Shown here: piece by piece, positions 27,001 to 34,273 of the stretch
Position numbering within the stretch: position 1 is the first letter of the stretch
Layout: each line of letters starts with the position of its first letter
Source of the DNA: Lachnospiraceae bacterium
Lineage (GTDB): Bacteria; Bacillota; Clostridia; Lachnospirales; Lachnospiraceae
NCBI GenBank assembly: GCA_024693135.1
Contig: JAILLN010000065.1
Coordinates: forward strand, 1-64,000
Length of the DNA stretch: 64,000 nt
Direction: 5' to 3'
Made by a program: the position numbers and the translations under genes
The notes under the pieces: generated by a model
The model's input: the letters and a program-made list of their open reading frames with translations, nothing else
What the model was told of the DNA's origin: nothing
The model's database searches: none

Positions 27001-30000
27001 TATTTCAGATCGGAGGAATGTCCGTCATTTATAGAGACCGCGCCATATACCTCAACCGGCTCCACCGTAAAATTCGCTTCCCCGGATCGGACATAAAGCG
27101 GATCATAATCATCCGGATCCAGATCCTTCAGGAAGCCGACCGCAATATAAGCCCCTGCAGGCAGCTTCTGCGTCTGCTCGCTCTGGTCAGAATATACGCC
27201 GTCGCCTTCCGGGTATGCCCCTCCGGTCCAATCCGCCCGGAGCTTATCCAGGGCGGCGGCATCGGCCGTATTGGCATAGAAATACCGGATCCCGTCCTTC
27301 AGGGCGGCCGGGTCAAATGAACGTCCGGTGGTATCCTCCAGCACCGGGATCAGGTTATCGCTTGCCGTCCTTCCGTAGGAAATGGAATACTTGTCTCTCG
27401 TCAGGATGAATTTAAGCTTTCTCTGCTTCGGGGTACGGAAGCCGTCCTCCGTGACCCGGGCATATCCGCCCTCCATGACATCCCCATGAAAATATGCGGC
27501 ATAAATGTCATAAAGCGTGTCCGGCTCAAGGGGCACACTGGTCCATGCATTCCCGTCATAATTCAGTGCCTGGGTGATCTCGGAGCCGGAAACCGCCAGC
27601 GGCTGCCACATAGCCGCAGGAATGCTCCGGATATTCCCCGATCCACTGTCATGCTTTACCGTCGCGATCAAAAGCCCATCCCTGTCCAGCTGCTGATCCG
27701 CAATGCGAAGCCAGAAGCGCTTTGCTTTTTTCTCCGCCTCCGGTACGGTAAAGCTGCTCTTTGACGGCAGGGACTTATAGACATGGATGCGGGCATTATG
27801 ATCCGTGGTCTGTTTATCATAGCTGTAATTCGGATCATTGAGCCCGGCGCCGTTTGGCTCAATGGAGATGGTGATGAAGCCTAAGGAATTCACGCTTACA
27901 CCCTGGCCGCCATTCTCCAGTACGCCCAGCTCCTGATCCTCCTTTTTGACAACATACCGTACCTTGCTGTCACTCCACCGTAAGCTTCCGGCTTCATCTC
28001 CGCCGGAGGGAGCCAGGTAGAACCGGGTCTCAAGATCCGTCCATTTTAGGAATTTTCCTGCATTGAGCCTCCATTCCTGCTGATCCGCATCGTAAGACAG
28101 ATCGGAGGAATGCCCTTCGCTTATAACGGCCGCACCGCAGACCGGAAGCGGTTCTACTCGAACGGTCATATCATCTGACCTGGCATAGGACGGCTCATAA
28201 TCGTACAGATCGTCCAATCCCTTCAGGAAAGCAACCACGCAATAGGATCCCGCAGGCAGCTGCCGGGTCTGGTCGGAATATACGCCGTCACCCTCTGCGG
28301 GATAGTCTATGCCATCCCACTGGCGGGTCAATCTCGAGACAGCCCCCGCATTGGACCGGTCAGCATAAAAGATCCGGATCCGGCTCTGCAAAGGCGTGGG
28401 GTCAAAGCTTCCCTGGCGGGTGCTTGTATCCCTCAGCTCGGTGGACAGGATGAGCCCTGCATCATCGCCATAATAGACCGATCCGGAGCTGGCATTCAGG
28501 GCAAGCTGGATCCTCCTGGCTTCCGGGGTCTGGATCCCCCCGGCCGGGGTAAGCTCGCTTAAGGCACTGTGCAGCTTTAATTCTTTTTGTTTCGTATAAT
28601 AATAAGCCGCATAGACATGATAATATGTCTGCGGTTTAACCGCGGCCGCCTGCCACTGGCCGCCGGCATAGGTTACCGCCTCATTCATCTCTGCCATGGA
28701 TACGGTGAAGGGCTTCCATAAGCCGGGTACCCCCAACAGCTGTTCTAATTGTGCCTCAGCCGGCGTCACACCGCCCTCTACCGCCACGATCCGAAGGTTC
28801 GGATCCGGCTGGCCGTCCTTTTTTCGGACCTGGAAGCTTTTTGCCTTTCTGCTTCCCTCCGGCATCGCAAATTCTCCTGCCGCCGGCTTTTCCCTGTACG
28901 GCCTGACGGGATCCGCATTTTTGTCATAATTCCAGTCTGAGGCATATTTTGACCCATCCGTCGGAGTCCTGGCGATGAGATAATATTCTTTGTCCGGATC
29001 CAGTCCGCTGAAGGAAAGCTCTCCGGTCCCGTTATAGATCTTCTTATGTCCGGACGGAATGGCGGTTCTCGGATCCCCCCAGTAATCAAGAACGGCATAT
29101 TCCACCCCGCTTTTCGGATCGCTTACCAATATCGTCCCGGTCCTCGACCTGTCCGCCGGAAGGGAAAGCGTCCTGATCCCGGGATATCCCAGCTGGTCCG
29201 GTATCCTAAAGTAAGTGAATACCTCGGAGCCAACCCCCTCCCCGTCTATGATCTGCAAAAAGATCGTATGTCCGTTGTCATTGGATATATCATAAATATT
29301 TCCCTCACGTTTGGTATCTTTGTTGTATACCGTTTCAAACAATCCTCCATATATCCGCCAGATCCTCACATTGCTATAGTCGTATTGAATAAAGCAATCC
29401 GCCGATTTGATCAGATCATCGTCCAGAAGGGCATGTGTATTTGTATCCGGCTCTTTTTGGACGGGATATAAAGTAAAATATTCGAAGTCCTTTGCGATAT
29501 TGCTCTCCTGGCAGCTTGAAGTATCCATCGAGGATAAGGGCTTGGTCTTATTCGGATTCTCCAGATCGGTATGCTGCCGCACATAGGTGAAGGCTTTGCT
29601 GTTTGTATTGTCAAAGACCAGTTTCAGGCTTTTGCCTGCAGGCCATTTCCCCTGGACGTTTTCCTTCGTTTTGATGTGAAGAGCATGCCTTGGAATGTCT
29701 GCAGAATAATCCTTGTATCCGGCATAGATATACAGGATCCCGTTCCAATGGGTGCCTGAATAGGCATTCTCCGAGACCAACAGGGTATTCGTCCCTTCAT
29801 CGTAGGTAAGCAGGTCTTCGATATGTTCATAATCATCCCGGATGCCAACCACCCAGCCCTCATAATCCTTGCTGTTTGCGGGGAGGCTGCCGCCCGCAGG
29901 CTCGAGCTCTTCTGCCTCATCTCCGGCCTCCGGCACGGATCCTGCCTCCGCTGTCTGCCCGGCCTCCGGCACGGATCCCATCTCTTCTTCAGCCGGCAAA

Positions 30001-30227
30001 GCTTCCGGTTCCTCGTCATTTGCTGTCTCCGACGGGTTCTCTGCCGTGTCTTCCCCGGACTCCCCAAGCCGTACCGGAGCTTCCTCTTCGGTTTCCCCAA
30101 ACCGTCCCGGAGTTCCCTCTTTTCCGGACTCCCCAAGCCGTACCGTGGCAAATGCCCCGGTATTTGTGCTAAGCACCATGGACAATGCAAGGATCAACGA
30201 CAAAACCTTCTTCCAGTTCTTTTTCAT
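21030..30227 (-). CDS. Giant secreted repeat protein (3065 residues)
   Basis: An exported protein of unknown function. The signal peptide is MKKNWKKVLSLILALSMVLS with likely cleavage after GAFA. Next come a Glu/Pro-rich low-complexity stretch to about residue 120 with small repeats (VRLGESG, GSVPEAG), a beta-rich region (120-445), then four ~367-residue repeats starting near 449, 821, 1189 and 1557. Each has FxxxExxKKAxxF, a YDVYAAYF-like block, SRIRYFYA, GDGVYSD, LKxLDxxDYDPxYV, GHSxDLxYD, EWRxD and GLNDPNY. The C-terminal third (1915-3065) holds Ig-like stretches such as LVEGKDYILKYKNN. I see no LPXTG motif, SLH domain, membrane anchor or catalytic motif. An adhesin or surface scaffold is plausible. 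Confidence 0.85.
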   Translation of the reverse strand: MKKNWKKVLSLILALSMVLSTNTGAFATVRLGESGKEGTPGRFGETEEEAPVRLGESGEDTAENPSETANDEEPEALPAEEEMGSVPEAGQTAEAGSVPEAGDEAEELEPAGGSLPANSKDYEGWVVGIRDDYEHIEDLLTYDEGTNTLLVSENAYSGTHWNGILYIYAGYKDYSADIPRHALHIKTKENVQGKWPAGKSLKLVFDNTNSKAFTYVRQHTDLENPNKTKPLSSMDTSSCQESNIAKDFEYFTLYPVQKEPDTNTHALLDDDLIKSADCFIQYDYSNVRIWRIYGGLFETVYNKDTKREGNIYDISNDNGHTIFLQIIDGEGVGSEVFTYFRIPDQLGYPGIRTLSLPADRSRTGTILVSDPKSGVEYAVLDYWGDPRTAIPSGHKKIYNGTGELSFSGLDPDKEYYLIARTPTDGSKYASDWNYDKNADPVRPYREKPAAGEFAMPEGSRKAKSFQVRKKDGQPDPNLRIVAVEGGVTPAEAQLEQLLGVPGLWKPFTVSMAEMNEAVTYAGGQWQAAAVKPQTYYHVYAAYYYTKQKELKLHSALSELTPAGGIQTPEARRIQLALNASSGSVYYGDDAGLILSTELRDTSTRQGSFDPTPLQSRIRIFYADRSNAGAVSRLTRQWDGIDYPAEGDGVYSDQTRQLPAGSYCVVAFLKGLDDLYDYEPSYARSDDMTVRVEPLPVCGAAVISEGHSSDLSYDADQQEWRLNAGKFLKWTDLETRFYLAPSGGDEAGSLRWSDSKVRYVVKKEDQELGVLENGGQGVSVNSLGFITISIEPNGAGLNDPNYSYDKQTTDHNARIHVYKSLPSKSSFTVPEAEKKAKRFWLRIADQQLDRDGLLIATVKHDSGSGNIRSIPAAMWQPLAVSGSEITQALNYDGNAWTSVPLEPDTLYDIYAAYFHGDVMEGGYARVTEDGFRTPKQRKLKFILTRDKYSISYGRTASDNLIPVLEDTTGRSFDPAALKDGIRYFYANTADAAALDKLRADWTGGAYPEGDGVYSDQSEQTQKLPAGAYIAVGFLKDLDPDDYDPLYVRSGEANFTVEPVEVYGAVSINDGHSSDLKYDPENEEWQIDIRKSIKWSDLQTVFFADQDASKECAGLAWKNEDSSKVKYQVSKDQQLLGVLEQGDEQGIPLNSSGFLDISILSGSAGLNDPNYRYKDETWTDCIRIRVCKVLPNKDDFTIDENEKKAGSFKVHISNSQLDMDGLYITAIKHTASITPEVMEAMPQYMWQPLTGSVMEIRKGAEKNGVFWDMTEPLLSNTLYDVYIAYFKNGEIDSGCARITGDGFKTENPRRIRFTLKASENAIAYGRNANEIMTPVLEDESLRQNPPFDPGEVKGRIRYFYAEAGNKSAEERVLGIWDGGAYPAEGDGVYSDRNGRLAAGEYIAVGFLKGLAMDDYDPLYVSSNSVRFTVRPADAYGRIMVATGHSPDLSYDADQQEWRMDVRKYLKWSDFTTRFFTDPGANEEIGGLSWKDNLVQYVVKKDGKVLGVLKYGDSRGVSVNTTGSIAVSISRNDAGLNNGNYGYKGPASNPCETLNAYKAVLKKSDFILPEDEKKAKSFKVRTANQQLDMDGLYVIAVDGEGSGGQIDQISKDLWQEMTSSGLELRQAVSYGNSGWYSYTPLTPDKPYDVYAAYFKGDALDSPCTKITEEGFRSAKFKEMQFDKLMTGRPYIIYGETASHNLLPNLKDKNRRAGFSPQELESRIRYFYAESGNSAAEQELLQDWDGMDYPVEGGGVYSDRGEALPVGTYHAAGFLKDLDPDDYDPVYVSSNDVMFNVLPAGAYGAVSVNIGHSGELSFIPASNEWRIDAGKRITWSNLETRFFADAQRKEEIKGLYWNDSRVWYVVRQNGTELGVLKSNDTQGILLEEAGMIEISIIQNEALLNSKNYEYRGAAASNCTRVRVMAPELQITPVYTGIPYAYTLTDGHALTGFDPKGFVKVTDKRQGGLDITDDGKVAVRVYRDSAFTMEGITGAAKGDTIYFRATYNGEKAVSTKEGAVRIVEQRVGILPKDEDYALSFTTNPADEQLLGLHPHFEIKLYDEKGAAHPAGSPEYYVDGELSVAQCGLTEERFNRYDYYQEPAEVVPVFREADTLSGNYALEVGTCRIRIIPTVKVSFAGKDNRTDEKGLYYPERNEWTHKSIPGISIQELWALAGGQDVYENTDKIWRAEITYDGSKDTEGRRHETVEASVDEEYIPRVPGTGYLAFEYTPSLGREYISSVELTLRFAQQKYEPNDNVNLKMDPVEDVYYNGFKHVSDRTPGTKKNTPDLGVRITSTVNGKTYRLVEGKDYILKYKNNVEVCNIKEVKDTRKWPAVIAVGKGDYKGVSFTEYYSIRPIDPAGSYDQSGKMIWLTVTKGVNPYYQVDKNSRFSVDPVFAVASVYWDDEKEISGKRYATIEKGKIKYSVVSECRALEDAGEYYIDGAVKKAEGTYFGSRGIRMSLWAFVPEGIPEVKSGVERMEILDRDDFFDSFCVLPHGSAKIGAWINKYSAMEAWESTAYTCGGMKAVSANTYTGTINDKGFYTRLSVFKKDKNKTPMKAEDIEASLYDRKNGNRVWAFTEMGSVMDSTTQAGNYMLRLAPTEKAVLEKGMLPEPVWLKVSFRTTQKLSKAVDPKTVITRYYTNEGAERAIGGGIQVESLSGNCGFAISINKVGALKNRIDVYSKAPGQKGETWVASIAADEAGLINRTFAPYNTTPGTYKIIFRGKGAYSQKDKVVATYQVKPMDASGVKICLSENKDPFGPEVTEIPYNAGGYTYALDAEKSPYATDAYGHVYMTLYARNGKNGAFLRSDYLTNLLKNGSAKVTIKKGRNGKLAVTIKGLRDQNGREVVKGTIKITDDMALPVRGALSSNSLVLLNKGFTKDDRNELKKYSKKLVLVQYSAKKGIDAFGNYKTVALKYQKDYDFEAVSFNSPGSGVSANWVTFKPGTGGGFEGSASSGRMSADMGKGLIRLTGIAPIADQSYRGGQRVQPDRILVTGRIGKASKTYEIKKEDYGEGAKIDDMIFKVSFSDNRDVGKKKARVSVSVIPAGPEGLISASPKMARFTIK
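24480..28885 (-). repeat. Four ~1.1-kb coding repeats inside the giant gene
   Basis: Repeat starts (minus-strand direction) lie near 28880, 27765, 26660 and 25555, spaced about 1105-1115 bp. The copies have diverged at DNA level but keep block order and length. Counting from the FxxxExxKKA block gives four complete copies with no partial one. Confidence 0.8.
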
Positions 30228-30394
30228 GCTTTTCCTTTTCTTTGACCAGTCCGTATAAAAGTTCCGTCAAGGAAGCCGAATCTCTTCCCCTGCCTGCAGA
30301 AAGCGGATCCGTATCCCCTTTTCCCTCAGAAAAATAAAATATCCTTAATCTTATTTTATCGTCATTTTTTTATTATGAAAAGAGGGTTGATACG

Positions 30395-30424
30395 AAAAAG
30401 ACCGCCGGCAATAAACCGGCGGTC
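30395..30424 (-). terminator. Rho-independent terminator of the decarboxylase operon
   Basis: On the minus strand GACCGCCGG and CCGGCGGTC form a 9-bp perfect stem with a 7-base loop, followed by five T. It lies 25 bp after the oadA stop. The remaining 30228-30449 gap is AT-rich and presumably holds the giant gene promoter, but I cannot place the hexamers with confidence. Confidence 0.9.
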
Positions 30425-30449
30425 TTCATTCAAAAATCTTTTTATGCGG

Positions 30450-31862
30450 TCAGACCGGATAGGCCTTGGCCTCCTTGTCTCCCTTGCTTAAATCCACGCC
30501 CTCCTGCTGGGCCTTGCGGTATTTGAAAAATTCCACCGCCACCTGAGGGAAGAGCGCATAGGATAAGGTATCCTCATCCTGCTGCTTCCAGGGCGCGACC
30601 TCTTTTTCGAATTTCGGCAGCATGGGCTCCAGATGGTCTGCCGGCCGGTCTGTAATGGGGGTCTCCCCGGGAATGATCTTCTTTACCACCTCCGGATCCA
30701 TGGGCTTGATGGTCTGCCCATACATGCCCCGGCAGAGCTCCTTGGTCTGCTCCGAAGACACCTTATAGCGCTCGCCCATCAGCACATTCATGACAGCCTG
30801 GGTACCCACGATCTGGGAAGAAGGCGTGACAAGGGGCGGCTCGCCCAGATCCTTACGGACCCGGGGCACTTCCTCCAGCACCTCATCCAGCTTGTCGCTG
30901 TGCCCCTGTTCATCCAGCTGCTTCACCATATTGGAAAGCATGCCGCCGGGCACCTGATAGCGCAGGGTATTGACATTCACGCCCATGACCTTCGGGCTTA
31001 AGAGGCCGTTTGCCAGGCATTCCTCCCGGTAAGGGGCAAAATGCTTCGCCACCTTGATGAGAAGGTTCACATCCAAACCGGTATCATAAGGCGTACCCTC
31101 CAGGGCTTTTACCATGACCTCAGTAGCCGGCTGGGAGGTTCCCAATGCCAGCGGTGAGGACGCGCAGTCGATCACATCCACGCCTGCCTCGATGGCCTTC
31201 ATATAGGTCATGGAAGCCATGCCGGAGGTATAATGGGTATGGAGCTGGATCGGCAGCTTGGTATTCTTCTTCATGGCCGTGATCAGGTCGTAGGCAGCCT
31301 GGGGAAGAAGAAGTCCCGCCATATCCTTGATGCAGATGGAATCCGCTCCCATCTCCTCGATCTGCTTTGCCACATTCTGCCAATACTCCAGGGTATAGGC
31401 ATCTCCCAGGGTATAGGAAAGAGCGATCTGTGCATGCCCTCCTTCCTTCTTCGTGGCCCTCACGGAGGTCTCCAGGTTCCTCAGGTCATTCAGGCAGTCG
31501 AAGATCCTGACGATGTCGATGCCGTTTGCCACAGACTTCTGGGCGAAATATTCCACCACGTCATCGGAATAATGGCTGTAGCCCAGGATATTCTGCCCGC
31601 GGAAGAGCATCTGCAGCTTGGTATTGGGCATGCCCTTCTTGATCTTCCGAAGCCTCTCCCAGGGATCCTCCTTCAGGAAACGAAGGCAGGCATCAAAGGT
31701 CGCCCCGCCCCACATCTCTACGGAATGATAACCGACCTTGTCCATGGTATCCAATATGGGAAGCATGACCTCTGTCGGCATTCTGGTGGCGATCAGGGAC
31801 TGATGCGCGTCACGCAATATGGTCTCGGTGATGCCCACCGGCTTTTTTACTGTATCTGCCAT
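30450..31862 (-). CDS. oadA: Oxaloacetate decarboxylase alpha / pyruvate carboxyltransferase subunit
   Basis: A 470-residue carboxyltransferase that moves CO2 between oxaloacetate/pyruvate and biotin. The TIM barrel carries TILRDAHQSLIATRM (metal ligand Asp), CIKDMAGLL with the lysine that is usually carboxylated, and LHTHYTSGMA with the metal-binding histidines; the conserved PYC_OADA domain follows. It lacks the C-terminal biotin domain seen in many OadA proteins, because the carrier is a separate gene two positions upstream. It is the last gene of the operon. The related 5S subunit of transcarboxylase is an alternative name. Confidence 0.92.
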   Translation of the reverse strand: MADTVKKPVGITETILRDAHQSLIATRMPTEVMLPILDTMDKVGYHSVEMWGGATFDACLRFLKEDPWERLRKIKKGMPNTKLQMLFRGQNILGYSHYSDDVVEYFAQKSVANGIDIVRIFDCLNDLRNLETSVRATKKEGGHAQIALSYTLGDAYTLEYWQNVAKQIEEMGADSICIKDMAGLLLPQAAYDLITAMKKNTKLPIQLHTHYTSGMASMTYMKAIEAGVDVIDCASSPLALGTSQPATEVMVKALEGTPYDTGLDVNLLIKVAKHFAPYREECLANGLLSPKVMGVNVNTLRYQVPGGMLSNMVKQLDEQGHSDKLDEVLEEVPRVRKDLGEPPLVTPSSQIVGTQAVMNVLMGERYKVSSEQTKELCRGMYGQTIKPMDPEVVKKIIPGETPITDRPADHLEPMLPKFEKEVAPWKQQDEDTLSYALFPQVAVEFFKYRKAQQEGVDLSKGDKEAKAYPV

Positions 31863-31897
31863 TGATTTATTCCTCCTCTAAATAAATGCTGTATCTG

Positions 31898-33025
31898 TTA
31901 TACGATTCCAAAGACCGCCATAAAGGTGCCGGCCACCACAGCCGTGCCGATGACCCCGGCCACATTGGGCCCCATGGCGTGCATCAGCAGGAAATTGGTC
32001 GGGTCGGCCTCCGCACCCACCTTCTGAGAAACCCTGGCCGCCATAGGCACGGCGGATACTCCAGCCGAGCCGATGAGGGGATTGATCTTCCCATGGGTGG
32101 CGACGCACATGATCTTGCCGATGAGGATGCCGGCCGCCGTTCCGAAGATAAAGGCGATCAGGCCCAGCGCCACGATCTTCAGCGTTGTGGAATTCAGGAA
32201 CGCCTGGGCTGAGGTGGTGGCTCCCACCGATGTGCCCAGAAGTATGACCACGATATACATCAATGCATTGCTGGCCGTCTCCGTCAGCTGGCGCACCACG
32301 CCGCACTCCCTGAAGAGATTGCCCAGCATAAGCATGCCGACCAGGGGTGCCGTAGTAGGCAGGATGATGGCCACCACGATGGTAACGATGATCGGGAAGA
32401 GGATCCTCTCCAGCTTGGATACGGGACGCAGCTGCTCCATTTTGATCTTTCTCTCCTCCTCCGTGGTCAGGAGCTTCATGACCGGAGGCTGGATGATCGG
32501 CACCAGCGACATATAGGAATATGCCGCCACGGCGATGGGTCCCATGATGTCCGTCTGCCCCAGCTTCGATGCCAGGAAGATGGAAGTCGGGCCATCTGCT
32601 CCGCCGATGATCGAGATCGCGGCGGCCGCCCTGTCGTTGAAGCCAAAGGCAATGGCTCCGAAATAAGCCATGAAGATTCCGAACTGAGCCGCGGCACCAA
32701 GCCAGAAGCTCTTCGGATTGGCGATCAGCGGACCGAAGTCCGTCATGGCTCCAACGCCCATGAAGATAAGGCTCGGGAGGATGGCCCATTCATCCAGTTT
32801 GAAGAAATAATGGAGCAGTCCCCCTTCTCCCATAATATCGGGATAAATATTCACCAGCAGCATGCCGAAGGAGATCGGCACCAGCAGCAATGGCTCAAAT
32901 TCTTTAGCAATCGCCAGATACAGGAAGATGCAGGCAACGATGATCATGATCACGTTTCCCACGCTCATGGTCGCTACCGCAGACTGGGATAGGAGATTGC
33001 TAAGCGTATTCGCTATATATGACAT
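31898..33025 (-). CDS. oadB: Na+-pumping decarboxylase beta subunit
   Basis: A 375-residue integral membrane protein with about ten hydrophobic segments. It decarboxylates carboxybiotin and couples that to sodium export. The signature [18 protein letters not shown] near 140 contains the aspartate needed for Na+ and proton movement. Conserved [30 protein letters not shown] and [15 protein letters not shown] also fit OadB/MmdB/GcdB proteins, which cannot be told apart by sequence alone. It lies 21 bp after the biotin carrier gene and 35 bp before oadA. Confidence 0.95.
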   Translation of the reverse strand: MSYIANTLSNLLSQSAVATMSVGNVIMIIVACIFLYLAIAKEFEPLLLVPISFGMLLVNIYPDIMGEGGLLHYFFKLDEWAILPSLIFMGVGAMTDFGPLIANPKSFWLGAAAQFGIFMAYFGAIAFGFNDRAAAAISIIGGADGPTSIFLASKLGQTDIMGPIAVAAYSYMSLVPIIQPPVMKLLTTEEERKIKMEQLRPVSKLERILFPIIVTIVVAIILPTTAPLVGMLMLGNLFRECGVVRQLTETASNALMYIVVILLGTSVGATTSAQAFLNSTTLKIVALGLIAFIFGTAAGILIGKIMCVATHGKINPLIGSAGVSAVPMAARVSQKVGAEADPTNFLLMHAMGPNVAGVIGTAVVAGTFMAVFGIV

Positions 33026-33046
33026 GTTCTGACCTCCAAAACGTCT

Positions 33047-33418
33047 TTAATTCAGGGTTGCCAGCAGATCTCCAGCCTCACAGGCATCACCGACTGCGCA
33101 GTCGATGCTTGCCACGGTACCGTCTTCCGGTGCCACCACAGGGATCTCCATCTTCATGGCCTCGATGGTGACCACCGCATCGCCCTTCTTCACGGCATCG
33201 CCAACCTTCGTGTCAATCTTAAATACCTTGCCTGCCGCACCGGCCTCCACGCGGATGGATCCTGCGCCCTGAGCCTGTGCCTTCGGTGCGGGAGCGGGAG
33301 CTGCGGCCTTAGGCGCCGGAGCCTGGGGCTTTGCGGCTGCGGGAGCCTGTCCCTGTCCTGCCTCATCCACCGTTACGTCATAAGTGGTTCCGTTTACTGT
33401 GATCGTATAGTTTTTCAT
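33047..33418 (-). CDS. Biotin carboxyl carrier protein of the decarboxylase
   Basis: A 123-residue carrier: a short N-terminal strand region, a flexible Ala/Pro-rich linker (about 24-52) and a biotinyl domain with EAMKMEIP, biotin being attached to Lys89, 34 residues from the end as usual. It carries CO2 from the carboxyltransferases to OadB. Genes on both sides encode its partners. It corresponds to MmdC or the 1.3S subunit of transcarboxylase. Confidence 0.95.
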   Translation of the reverse strand: MKNYTITVNGTTYDVTVDEAGQGQAPAAAKPQAPAPKAAAPAPAPKAQAQGAGSIRVEAGAAGKVFKIDTKVGDAVKKGDAVVTIEAMKMEIPVVAPEDGTVASIDCAVGDACEAGDLLATLN

Positions 33419-33472
33419 AATGTACTCCTTTTATTATTATCTTTTTTGCAATTTTCTAATATACCGTGTGCC

Positions 33473-34255
33473 TTACCTGCGGCGGATGGACCGTACCACA
33501 AATCCGTCGCCTGAAGCGCTTCCCACGGCCGTATCCGCCTGATAAGCCGCGATGGCCGCGCTGATGACGGCGATAAGCTCTCCGTCATCCAGGGCAGATA
33601 CCTGCTCTTCCTTCTCGATGATCTGGCTGATGGTCTTGTCCACCGCCGGAGCGGCCGGAGGCGCATTCTTCTTTTCATATTTTGCCTGAAGCTCAGGAAT
33701 GAACTTGAAGAGCCCGATGATGATGCTGAGGAAGATCAGAATCACAAAGGTCGTGCCCATTCCCAGCAGGGTATTGAGGGCCGCCTTGGTAATATTTTCA
33801 CCCGTGGTATAGTGTGCATTGGTTGTGATGGAGGTGATCTTCTGCCTGCTGTCCATCACCACCACCGATGTAGCATCCCGCTCAATGCCCTTTATGGTAA
33901 AGGTGGCAATGATCTCATCCTCGGTGCTGCTCATTACGGGATCCTCGATGGAAACCAGGCCTCCCATAGCCTCGACGGCATCCCTGAAGCCATTCAGGCC
34001 GTTGATGAAGGTATCCCCCTCCAGGGAATATCCGTACTGCTTGAAGAAGTCCTCGATGTCCTCCTCTTCCATCAAAAGCATCTGCTCTGAGGAGGCATCA
34101 TCCATATTGGCGATCCCATGCAGGATGCCCACAGCTGAGGCCTGATCCATCGGGGAGACCGCTAAAGGCTCTCCCTTCCTGGCACATCCCGCAAGCAGGC
34201 ACAGCACGGAAAGGACGCACACGGCTGTCATGATTTTTTTCAATAATTTCATCAT
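33473..34255 (-). CDS. OadG-family subunit with lipoprotein-like N-terminus
   Basis: A 260-residue protein. The first 24 residues form a lipoprotein signal ending in LLAGC (Cys24). An extracytoplasmic domain (about 25-160) with IKGIERDATSVVVMDS follows, then the OadG-like membrane segment LLGMGTTFVILIFLSIIIGL near 170, and a cytoplasmic tail with SALDDGELIAVISAAIAAY, a stretch typical of these gamma subunits. OadG holds the complex together. The added outer domain and lipid anchor make it longer than classic OadG (about 80 residues). Confidence 0.85.
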   Translation of the reverse strand: MMKLLKKIMTAVCVLSVLCLLAGCARKGEPLAVSPMDQASAVGILHGIANMDDASSEQMLLMEEEDIEDFFKQYGYSLEGDTFINGLNGFRDAVEAMGGLVSIEDPVMSSTEDEIIATFTIKGIERDATSVVVMDSRQKITSITTNAHYTTGENITKAALNTLLGMGTTFVILIFLSIIIGLFKFIPELQAKYEKKNAPPAAPAVDKTISQIIEKEEQVSALDDGELIAVISAAIAAYQADTAVGSASGDGFVVRSIRRR

Positions 34256-34273
34256 TCGCTTTCCTGTCCTTTC

